Shown here piece by piece: positions 41,607-49,410 of a DNA stretch of 64,000 bases. The stretch comes from JBOFSQ01 sp051651625 (lineage in GTDB: Bacteria; Planctomycetota; Planctomycetia; Pirellulales; Thermoguttaceae): contig JBOFSQ010000073.1 of assembly GCA_051651625.1 (NCBI GenBank), positions 1 to 64,000 of the forward strand, written 5' to 3'. Both the position numbers and the translations under genes were made by a program. The notes under the pieces were generated by a model, which searched no databases, was not told the origin of the DNA, and saw only the letters and a list, made by a program, of their open reading frames with translations. Each line of letters begins with the position of its first letter. Position 1 is the stretch's first letter.

Positions 41607-42836
41607 ATGAAATACATCATAATCATTCCCGATGGTTGTGCGGACGTGCCGCTTGAGTCGCTCGGTGGTAAGACGCCGATGCAGGCGGCGCATCTGCCAA
41701 ATCTTGATTCACTTGCGGCGCGGGGCGTTGTTGGTCGCGCGTCGTTTTGTCCTGAAACGTTGGCACCCGGCTCCGATGCGTGCAACTTGTCGATCTTGGG
41801 TTACGATCCGCAGCAGGTCTATTCGGGGCGTGCGCCGCTGGAGGCGGCGGCACTCGGAGTCGAACTCGGCGATGGCGACTGGGCACTCCGTTGCAACGCG
41901 GTTTGTGTCGAAGATGACGTGATGCAGTCGTTCTCGGCGGGGAACATTTCGACCGACGAATCGACCGCGATTCTCGAATCAGTCGGCACGTCGCTTGCGG
42001 CGAGTGTTGGTAAATCGCTGACGTTCATGCCGAGTGTTGGTTATCGCAATCTTGTCGTGTGGCGTGGCGACGGCGTTCCTGTTCCGCTATCGCCAGCGAC
42101 GAAGACGTTTCCACCACACGATCTCACCGGTCAGCGAGTTGAATCGTTTCTGCCGCGCGGTGACGGTAGCGAGGTATTACGAACGCTGTTTGAGGAGAGC
42201 GGTCGTTTGCTTGCGTCGCATCCAGTCAACGTTGCGCGGCGTGCGGCTGGGAAGTTGCCGTGTACGCACCTCTGGTTTTGGGCGCAGGGAAAGCGTCCGG
42301 CGTTGCCGCTATTTGCGGAGCGATTCGGGATCGCACGCGGAGCGATGATTTCCGCTGTTGACCTGCTTCGTGGAATTGCAACGCTCATCGGTTGGAGCAA
42401 CATTCGCGTCGCCGGTGCGACGGGAGATGTCCACACCGACTACGCCGCGAAGGGGCGCGCCGCAGCTCTTGCGATAGAAGACTACGACATCGTTTGCGTT
42501 CACATCGAAGCTCCCGACGAGGCGTCGCACGACGGCGACGCAGTTGCGAAAGTCACCGCACTGGAACAGATCGACGCACTCACACTCCCGCCGATTTTAG
42601 ACGCGCTTGCGAATCAGCGCGACTGGCGTATTCTCGTGACCCCCGATCATCTCACGCCGATCACGACCAAAACTCACGCACACGGCCTTGTCCCGTGGCT
42701 CGTCGCGGGGAGCGATGTCGCGCCGTTGTCGCCGCAGGTTGTGTCATACGACGAAGTCGCCGCGACAACTTCGCCGCACATCATCGCCGATGGCCACCGC
42801 CTTATGCAAATCTGGACATCGCCAAAGTTTTTTTGA
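41607..42836 (+). CDS. apgM: 2,3-bisphosphoglycerate-independent phosphoglycerate mutase, archaeal type
   Basis: 409 aa from the ATG at 41607. Interconverts 3- and 2-phosphoglycerate in glycolysis. Alkaline-phosphatase-superfamily signatures: metal Asp in IIIPDGCAD (about 9), APGSDACNLSILGYDP around the catalytic Ser, GRAPLEAAALGVEL, and late metal ligands in HIEAPDEASHDGD and TPDHLTPI with the following HAHG. The small size and order match ApgM rather than GpmI. Confidence 0.92.
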   Translation: MKYIIIIPDGCADVPLESLGGKTPMQAAHLPNLDSLAARGVVGRASFCPETLAPGSDACNLSILGYDPQQVYSGRAPLEAAALGVELGDGDWALRCNAVCVEDDVMQSFSAGNISTDESTAILESVGTSLAASVGKSLTFMPSVGYRNLVVWRGDGVPVPLSPATKTFPPHDLTGQRVESFLPRGDGSEVLRTLFEESGRLLASHPVNVARRAAGKLPCTHLWFWAQGKRPALPLFAERFGIARGAMISAVDLLRGIATLIGWSNIRVAGATGDVHTDYAAKGRAAALAIEDYDIVCVHIEAPDEASHDGDAVAKVTALEQIDALTLPPILDALANQRDWRILVTPDHLTPITTKTHAHGLVPWLVAGSDVAPLSPQVVSYDEVAATTSPHIIADGHRLMQIWTSPKFF

Positions 42837-42850
42837 CGTGTGGGTAAACA

Positions 42851-42991
42851 GACCTTGTTCGTAAACACCAAATTGAGGCGATTTGACAGTTCCGGTTCGG
42901 CATAGCCGAACCCTCCAGTTGTCATACGCCGCAGGCGTGGAGGGTTCGGCTATGCCGAACCGCTGTGCGGGTGCAAGTTTCCGAACAGGTC
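42851..42991. repeat. Repeat E (copy 2), inverted
   Basis: 141 bp, reverse orientation to copy 1. Ends GACCTTGTTCG and AAGTTTCCGAACAGGTC. Same GGTTCGGCATAGCCGAACC arms around a GCCGCAGGCG centre. Confidence 0.88.
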
Positions 42992-43099
42992 TAGTGTAGT
43001 CCCCCCAGTCCCCCAAAAAAACCATCTTGAACTGATTTAGCCTTTTTGCTATACTCCCGCATGGTCCGTACTCTTTGGACGCCATAGCGGGAGGAAATG

Positions 43100-45652
43100 A
43101 TGACTACAAAAAAAACGATGTTGGTACTGTCGCTGATGCTGGCGATGATGTCGGTTGCGTTTGGCGCGGACGATGCCGCCACGCAGCAACTCGCGCAGGC
43201 CAAGGCCGCATACGACGCGAAAAACGCGGTTCAAGCCGTTGCACTCTACTCCGATTTTCTCGGTAAGTTTCCAAACGATGCACGCGCCAGCGAGGCCCGA
43301 TATTTTCTCGCCGAGTCGTACTTGCAAATGCAAGACTACGCAAACGCCGGCACGCAATACAAAACCCTCATGGACGCAAGCCCGACCAGCGAATACGGGC
43401 GGCTCGCACTCTTTCGGATCGGCGAAATCCCGTATCTGCTCGAAAAATACGATGTCGCAAAGTCTTTCCTAAAATCGTTTGTCGAACAGTTTCAGTACGA
43501 TGCGTGCAACCGGTTCGCCATCTATTATCTCGGCGATATAGCGATGCAGCAAGGGAACGTCGATGAGGCCGCCTACTACTTCTCCGAGTGTATGCGACTC
43601 TTTCCAACCGGCGACCGTTTCGCCGACAGCAAACTCGGAATGGCGTGGGTAAAAGAACGTCAAAACGACTTCGCCGGAGCCGACGCCATCTACAGCGAAC
43701 TCACGTCAAACGCAACAAATCCCGTCGCCGAAGAGGCGTTGTGTCGCTGGGGAACTGTCCAGCACCAGCGCGGCGAAAACACCAAAGCTATCGAAACGCT
43801 CTCGTCGTTCATCGCACGTTATCCGGCGAGTTCGTGGAAACCGTACGCGCAGATGCAGCTTGCCGAAACGTACCGCGACGAAGGTCGATTCGCCGAGGCT
43901 CTCACGACGCTCCAAACAATCTCGCCGATCACAGACGAAGTTCGTCTCGTGCAAGCGTCGTGCTACTTCGGACTTGGACGCGGCAGCGAAGCCGACGCGA
44001 TCTTGCGCGTCGTCGAACAGAATCCGGCGTTCGCAGACGAAGCGGCACTCGTCCGCGCAGACGCATCGTACACCGCGCAAGATTGGCGAGACGCTATCGC
44101 CCGTTACGAACGACTCCTGCAAACGCAGTACAATCCGGCTGCACAGCGAGTTACCGTTAACTACTTCACGAAGACGAGCGAAGGCGGTCTCAAACTGCTC
44201 GCCGACAACAAAGTGATGCGTGCCGCGCAGCGACTCGTACTCGCTTACGCCGCGTCGGGCGCGAACGATCAGGCCATCGCGCTCTACACATCGCTCCGCA
44301 GTTACGCACGCGGTAACGCCGCGCGGCAGGCAGTCGTTGACGAGACGTACACACTTATCAGCAAGATGATCTCGCCGTCACTTTTGACGCCGCCAAACTC
44401 TGGCAACGTTGCAACGTCGGGAAGCGATGAGGAAAAACTCCAGCGCGCGGCGCAGCGTTACGCACAACAAGACTACAGTGGTGCCCTCGCAATAGTCGAA
44501 CCGCTCCTAGGAATGCAGTATCTGACGATTCCAACGCCACGAATGACGATCAGTTACCAGCATCAAGGCGTCTCGACTGCGCCGCCGACAATCCCCGGAA
44601 TGTCACCGATTCCGGTCGCCGTTGATCCAAACAAACTCACGCTCGCCTCGCTTCAGCAGGCGTGTTCGCTTCTCACACTTTGTTACGCGCTCAAGGGCGA
44701 CGCCGTTCGTGCAAACGCCGCGATGGAGATGCTCAAGACGCGCGTTGCCGCTGGCGACAGCGTCGGCCAAGAGATCGTCCAGCAGACGCAACAACTTCTA
44801 ACGCAAATCGTTGCGAAGTCGCCGGCAATGGCATCGACAACGCCGTCGCGCGGCGGACTTGTTCCGCTTTCACAAACTGGTATGCCGCCAACGAATCCAG
44901 CCGCATCACCGCCGCTCGATGGTGGCGACTACAGAAAAACTCTTCAGACGGCGCGAACGCTCGTCAAGAATCGCCAGTACGCGCAGGCCGATGCGATGCT
45001 CACGCAACTTTTGGCACAAGACGTTAGCGGCACAGTCGCCGCCGAAGCGACGTTTCTGCGTGCGGAGACGCTCGTCGCACTCAAGAAGACTGGCGAAGCG
45101 ATACCGCTTTACGAATCGATATTGAAAGATTATCCGTCGTCGCGGCAGTGTCCCGATGCGCTTTGGGCACTCGGTACGCTCTACGAACGTCGCGGCGATT
45201 CGACAGCGGCGAGCGACTACTTCGCACGCATCGTTGAGGATTATTCCGACTTCGGTCAAATTGATGGTGCGCTTTACTACTTGGCGTGGAACGAGATTGA
45301 GAACGGTTCCGTTTCTCGCGCGACAAGTTATCTTCAGCGCATCGACCGCAATTATCCGCAAGGTGCGTACTGGAGCCACGCTGCGTGGACGATGGCGTGG
45401 CTTGCATATCGCAGTAAAAACAGCGAACAAGCCCGCCACTACATCGACAAAATCTTCGCTGCCACTCCCGACGAGTCGATCTATGATCGCGTACTTTACT
45501 TGAAGGGGCGGCTGGCGATGGAGAACCAGTCGTGGGCGATAGCGAACGCGGCGTTCCAAGAACTGCGTCGCGCGCGGCCCGACAGCCCACTCCGCGACGC
45601 CGCCGACCACGACATTTCAATCGTGCGAAGCACGAGTGCAAAACAGAGATAG
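43100..45652 (+). CDS. Secreted long TPR-repeat protein
   Basis: 850 aa from the second of two adjacent ATGs, which has better spacing to GGGAGGAA. Signal peptide about 1-22 (SVAFGA). At least a dozen tetratricopeptide-like hairpins fill the protein (for example YSDFLGKFPNDARASEARYF, YLGDIAMQQGNVDEAAYYF, ETLSSFIARYPASSWKPYA, and YPSSRQCPDALWALGTLYER near the end). A Pro/Ser-rich break lies around 590-615. The pattern resembles outer-membrane assembly or BamD/YbgF-like tol-pal TPR proteins but much longer. Probably a periplasmic protein-protein scaffold. No partner identified. Confidence 0.8.
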   Translation: MTTKKTMLVLSLMLAMMSVAFGADDAATQQLAQAKAAYDAKNAVQAVALYSDFLGKFPNDARASEARYFLAESYLQMQDYANAGTQYKTLMDASPTSEYGRLALFRIGEIPYLLEKYDVAKSFLKSFVEQFQYDACNRFAIYYLGDIAMQQGNVDEAAYYFSECMRLFPTGDRFADSKLGMAWVKERQNDFAGADAIYSELTSNATNPVAEEALCRWGTVQHQRGENTKAIETLSSFIARYPASSWKPYAQMQLAETYRDEGRFAEALTTLQTISPITDEVRLVQASCYFGLGRGSEADAILRVVEQNPAFADEAALVRADASYTAQDWRDAIARYERLLQTQYNPAAQRVTVNYFTKTSEGGLKLLADNKVMRAAQRLVLAYAASGANDQAIALYTSLRSYARGNAARQAVVDETYTLISKMISPSLLTPPNSGNVATSGSDEEKLQRAAQRYAQQDYSGALAIVEPLLGMQYLTIPTPRMTISYQHQGVSTAPPTIPGMSPIPVAVDPNKLTLASLQQACSLLTLCYALKGDAVRANAAMEMLKTRVAAGDSVGQEIVQQTQQLLTQIVAKSPAMASTTPSRGGLVPLSQTGMPPTNPAASPPLDGGDYRKTLQTARTLVKNRQYAQADAMLTQLLAQDVSGTVAAEATFLRAETLVALKKTGEAIPLYESILKDYPSSRQCPDALWALGTLYERRGDSTAASDYFARIVEDYSDFGQIDGALYYLAWNEIENGSVSRATSYLQRIDRNYPQGAYWSHAAWTMAWLAYRSKNSEQARHYIDKIFAATPDESIYDRVLYLKGRLAMENQSWAIANAAFQELRRARPDSPLRDAADHDISIVRSTSAKQR

Positions 45653-45654
45653 TA

Positions 45655-45765
45655 GACTCGTTTGGAAACTTGCACCCACGCAGCGGTTCGGCATAGCCGA
45701 ACCCTCCAGTTGTCACGCCGCAGGCGTCTGGAGGGTTCGGCTATGCCGAACCAGAACTACGGTTG
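45655..45765. repeat. Repeat E (copy 3)
   Basis: Starts GACTCGTTTGGAAACTTGCA, three bases after the TPR gene stop; contains both GGTTCGGCATAGCCGAACC arms. The right terminal repeat is not recognisable. Confidence 0.8.
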
Positions 45766-45806
45766 ATTGTCAATTCGCGCGGCGTTTGCGAGTATGCAAA
45801 CACCGT

Positions 45807-45830
45807 GCGACGGGTGTGTAAACCCGTCGC
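45807..45830. repeat. 9-bp stem hairpin upstream of fliM
   Basis: GCGACGGGT and ACCCGTCGC pair around a 6-base loop, followed by CTACC as in the hairpin at 17966. It lies 43 bases before the fliM ATG. Confidence 0.7.
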
Positions 45831-45872
45831 CTACCTTTGGCGCACCATCACCATTCCACCACCCTCGTTCCT

Positions 45873-46979
45873 ATGTCCAGTGAAGTTTTGAGTCAAGACG
45901 AAGTTGAGAATCTTCTCAACATCATGGCGAAACCGGAGCCGAAGGCGTCGTCTGCGCTTCCAGACTTGAGTGAGATCGGTGGTTGGGGCGGGCTTCACAG
46001 CATCGGCCCTGCGCCGAACGCATCTTCGGGGACGCGCATCTTCGGGAGCGGTCACAAACGGGTTCAGCAGCTCAAGGTTACGCCTTACGACTTCAAGCGT
46101 CCCGAACGTGTCGGCAAAGACCAGATGAAGGCGTTGCAGACGCTTCACGAGGGGTTTGGTCGAAAGTTTGCTGCGGCACTTTCTGTGATTTTGCGATCAA
46201 TCGTTGAGGTGAAACTTACTGGAGTTGATCAGTTAACTTACAGCGAGTTCATATTCAGTCTCGACAATCCGACCTGTTTCAATCTGCTCCGCGCCGAACC
46301 GCTCGAAGGGAATTTGATTCTCGACATCAATCTTTCGATTCTCTTTCCGATGCTCGACCGTCTTCTTGGCGGCGGACGCGAGAAGATGGCACCGCTACGT
46401 CGTCAGCTTACGGGGATTGAGACACGTTTGGTCTCGCGGATTACGCAGCTTTTTCTCAACGAGATGAAGGTGGCGTGGGAGAACGTCGCTGATCTTGAAC
46501 TCTCCGTTGTACAGACCGAGAGCAACCCGCAACTCATACAGATTGTCCCACCGAACGAGGTGGTTGTCGTCATTTGTTTTGAGGTAGCGATGGCGGAGAC
46601 GCGCGGCATCATCAACTTGTGCATCCCCTACAATGCGTTTGAGCGGGTGAGTGCGAAGTTTTCGTCGAACAACTGGATGTCTTATGGCAACAGAAAACAG
46701 GCGACGCCGCAATCGATTAAGAAGCTGGGGAAGTCGATTCGCAACATGAAAGTGGAGATGAAGGTCAAACTCGCGCAGACGAAAATGGCCGTCCACGAAC
46801 TGATCAATCTCCGCGTTGGCGACGTGATTTGTACCGAAAAAAACGTCGGCACACCGCTCCTTGTGAGTATCGAAGGAATCCCCAAATACTGGGCCAGACC
46901 GGGCGTCTACAAAGGTTTTCTCTCGATCCAAATCGAAGATGTCATCGACGATCCGACGGAAATTATTGCGCAAGTGTAG
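45873..46979 (+). CDS. fliM: Flagellar motor switch protein FliM
   Basis: 368 aa from the ATG at 45873. C-ring component binding CheY-P and FliG. The N-terminal MSSEVLSQDEVENLL is the CheY-binding segment. Residues 55-240 are the CheC-like middle domain (VTPYDFKRPERV, FAAALSVILRSIVEVKL, LLGGGREK, FLNEMKVAWENVADL). The C-terminal 90 residues are the SpoA/FliN-like domain (LAQTKMAVHELINLRVGDVI). No other flagellar gene is in the window, so flagellar genes are dispersed; the organism is probably motile in some life stage. Confidence 0.95.
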   Translation: MSSEVLSQDEVENLLNIMAKPEPKASSALPDLSEIGGWGGLHSIGPAPNASSGTRIFGSGHKRVQQLKVTPYDFKRPERVGKDQMKALQTLHEGFGRKFAAALSVILRSIVEVKLTGVDQLTYSEFIFSLDNPTCFNLLRAEPLEGNLILDINLSILFPMLDRLLGGGREKMAPLRRQLTGIETRLVSRITQLFLNEMKVAWENVADLELSVVQTESNPQLIQIVPPNEVVVVICFEVAMAETRGIINLCIPYNAFERVSAKFSSNNWMSYGNRKQATPQSIKKLGKSIRNMKVEMKVKLAQTKMAVHELINLRVGDVICTEKNVGTPLLVSIEGIPKYWARPGVYKGFLSIQIEDVIDDPTEIIAQV

Positions 46980-46987
46980 ATGCCTGC

Positions 46988-47062
46988 GGCGAGTGAATAA
47001 GAACACGAAGCGTAAGCGAGTGCCCGAATCGGAGCGGGAAGCGTAAGCGAGTGATTGTTTTA
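46988..47062. repeat. Repeat C (copy 4), inverted
   Basis: GAATAAGAACACGAAGCGTA and AGCGAGTGCCCGAATC followed by a second GCGTAAGCGAGTG, 10 bases after the fliM stop. Confidence 0.8.
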
Positions 47063-47094
47063 CATCAGAGACTAGAGAGAGTACACCGAGTTCA

Positions 47095-47943
47095 ATGCAC
47101 AACATCACATCACTCAATCTGATTGGTGAGTCGATCAACGATTCCGTTCCATCTACGAAGTCGCTCTTCGACACCGACGACCGTGCGGGGCTTGCGGCAC
47201 TTGCGGCGTCGCAGGAGGCGGGCGGTGCGGCGTATCTCGACGTAAACGTCGGGACGCGGAGTGCGGAATATATGGCGACTATTTGTCGTCTGGTGCAGGA
47301 TGCGTCGCGGCTTCCGCTCTCGGTCGATTCGCCCGACGTTGCACTGGCCGAGTCGGGGTTGGCGGAGTGTCGCAGTGATCGTGGTAAGCCGATTCTCAAT
47401 TCGATTTCGCTTCGTCGCTGCGAAATGTTTGAAATGTATCAGCGTTTTCCGTTTCGCCCGATCTTGCTGGCAACGGAGAGCGAGAGCGGCGGGTGTCACA
47501 CGACGCAAGAAACATTCGAGGCCGCCGGACGACTTCTCGAACAAGCGTTGCGTGCGGGGGTGCCGCGTGAAGATTGCATCTTCGATCTTGGCATCGCCCC
47601 AATCGGTAGCGACGCCGACGGAAACCTCGCACGTCTTATGCAAACTCTGTCGATGATGCACACCGACACACACTTTGCATCGACGCACCGTTCGGTCGGA
47701 CTTTCAAACTTCACGGTGATGCTCCCTGCGAAGACGCGAAGTGGGAACCCCGTCAAAGGGCCGCTGGAGAGTGCATTTCTAACGCGAGCGGTTCCGCTTG
47801 GACTCGATCACGTCATCGGCTCTGTCAAACGAAACTACGCAATTCTCAACGACGGCGACGCCGCCCTCGCCTGTTTCGACGACTGCGTCCGCCTCGCCGG
47901 ATTCGACGCAATCCTCCGCGTCAGAGATTTTTATGCGGGGTGA
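47095..47943 (+). CDS. Methyltetrahydrofolate:corrinoid methyltransferase-like (pterin-binding) protein
   Basis: 282 aa TIM barrel of the pterin-binding family. Evidence: IGESIND (about 10-16), AAYLDVNVG (46-54), LSVDSP, the NSIS turn, and GLSNFTVMLP (about 201-210). Those are the positions of DVN, D and N residues that hold methyl-THF in AcsE/MtgA/MetH. It may methylate a corrinoid protein from methyl-THF or the reverse. No corrinoid protein or reductive activase is adjacent, so the acceptor is unknown. Dihydropteroate synthase is less likely because of the GLSN motif. Confidence 0.78.
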   Translation: MHNITSLNLIGESINDSVPSTKSLFDTDDRAGLAALAASQEAGGAAYLDVNVGTRSAEYMATICRLVQDASRLPLSVDSPDVALAESGLAECRSDRGKPILNSISLRRCEMFEMYQRFPFRPILLATESESGGCHTTQETFEAAGRLLEQALRAGVPREDCIFDLGIAPIGSDADGNLARLMQTLSMMHTDTHFASTHRSVGLSNFTVMLPAKTRSGNPVKGPLESAFLTRAVPLGLDHVIGSVKRNYAILNDGDAALACFDDCVRLAGFDAILRVRDFYAG

Positions 47944-47975
47944 AAAATTGTAAGCGTTCACGATTTGTACCCGTT

Positions 47976-48045
47976 ACGGGTAGATTTGTAGGCTTCGCCC
48001 TCCGCAAGACCGCGGCCTCGATGGGCCGCTACCGTTTTGGTACGG
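47976..48045. repeat. Repeat F (copy 1)
   Basis: About 70 bp ending GGGCCGCTACCGTTTT. An inverted homologue lies at 62550-62625 and a short fragment (AAAACGGTAGCGGCCCGCC) at 8877. Confidence 0.75.
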
Positions 48046-48137
48046 GAAATTCAAACCGGATTGAGTATGTTTCGTCATGCCACAAATAGAAAACGCGGGG
48101 ACTTGGCGACACAAGCATACGCGGTATCATGTGAAAC

Positions 48138-49394
48138 ATGACCAAACAACGTTTTCAAAATACACTCTACACGAACGACAACCTTTTCATTCTCCACGGG
48201 ATGAACAGCGAGACTGTCGATCTGATCTATCTCGATCCGCCGTTCAACTCGAAACGGATGTACTCCGCACCGGTTGGAAGCAAGTCTGCTGGCGTGAGTT
48301 TCAAAGATATGTGGACGTGGCAAGACGTTAACGAATACTATCTCGACACCATCGCAGTAAACTATCCTGCGCTCGTGAAATACATTGCCAGCGTCGGCGA
48401 GATTCACAGCAAAGCGATGATGGCGTACCTGACGTACATGGCGCAGCGTATCATCGAGATGCACCGCATTTTGAAGTCAACCGGTTCACTTTATCTACAC
48501 TGCGATCCGACCGCGAGTCACTATCTCAAAGCGTTGCTTGACCTGATTTTTGGGAAGAACAACTTTCAAAACGAAATCGTTTGGTGTTACAGCGGACCTT
48601 CGGGTAGCACGAAAAAGTTTCCCGCCAAACACGACGTGATTCTTTTTTATCGCAAGAGTCCAGAGTTTATTTTTTGCGGTGATGCGGTTCGGGTTCCGTA
48701 CAAAGCGTTGCACAGCGACAAGGGAAAACAGGCGAAAATTTGGGGAAAGAGCGGCACACTTCAAGACCCAGCGACGCGCGAGGCGTATCTCGAACGAGGT
48801 AAGTTGCCATTTGATTGGTGGGACGACATTCCGTCCGGTGGACACATCTCTCCCAAAGAGCGCACCGGCTACCCGACGCAAAAACCTCTCGCGCTTTTGC
48901 ATCGCATCGTGAAGGCGTCGTCAAACGAAGGCGACGTTGTGCTCGACCCGTTTTGCGGATGCGCGACGACGTGCGTTGCGGCGCAGCAACTCGGCAGGAA
49001 ATGGATCGGTATCGACATCGAAAAACAGGCGACGCACATCTTGGTCGAACGCTTGAGCGACGACGCCGGACTCTTCAAAGACTTCATCGCAACGAGCCAA
49101 GTTCCGAAACGCACCGACATCAAAGAGGTTGCGCCGTCGGAGTCGGTGAGAGTGCGGCTCTACAAAGAGCAAGATGGAAAGTGTCGTGCGTGCGGTGGCG
49201 ACTTTGAACTTCGCAATCTCGAACTCGATCACATCATTCCGAAGTCGAAAGGCGGCGGCGACTACGTTGAGAATTATCAACTCTTGTGCGGCTCGTGTAA
49301 CCGCATCAAAGGTGACAGACCGATGGAGTACCTGCGACTCAAGATCGAGACACGCGAAAAAATGATGACGAACAAAATCGTGTTCGGTGAATAA
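48138..49394 (+). CDS. DNA methyltransferase (beta class) fused to HNH domain
   Basis: 418 aa. The catalytic motif DPPF (33-36) comes before the SAM-binding motif in VLDPFCGCATT (about 270-280), the order of beta-class N4-cytosine/N6-adenine methyltransferases. Target-recognition sequence lies between them (EIVWCYSGPSG, FDWWDDIP, ERTGYPTQKPLALLHRIV). The last 65 residues form an HNH nuclease motif: CRACGG, LELDHIIPKSKGGG, and LLCGSCNRIKGDRP, with zinc cysteines present. So modification and potential cleavage reside in one chain. No separate restriction gene is next to it. FCGC replaces the common FxGxG/FMGSG. GTGAATAA at the end overlaps a possible GTG of the next gene. Confidence 0.85.
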   Translation: MTKQRFQNTLYTNDNLFILHGMNSETVDLIYLDPPFNSKRMYSAPVGSKSAGVSFKDMWTWQDVNEYYLDTIAVNYPALVKYIASVGEIHSKAMMAYLTYMAQRIIEMHRILKSTGSLYLHCDPTASHYLKALLDLIFGKNNFQNEIVWCYSGPSGSTKKFPAKHDVILFYRKSPEFIFCGDAVRVPYKALHSDKGKQAKIWGKSGTLQDPATREAYLERGKLPFDWWDDIPSGGHISPKERTGYPTQKPLALLHRIVKASSNEGDVVLDPFCGCATTCVAAQQLGRKWIGIDIEKQATHILVERLSDDAGLFKDFIATSQVPKRTDIKEVAPSESVRVRLYKEQDGKCRACGGDFELRNLELDHIIPKSKGGGDYVENYQLLCGSCNRIKGDRPMEYLRLKIETREKMMTNKIVFGE

Positions 49395-49410
49395 CCACAA
49401 CAAAGATAAA

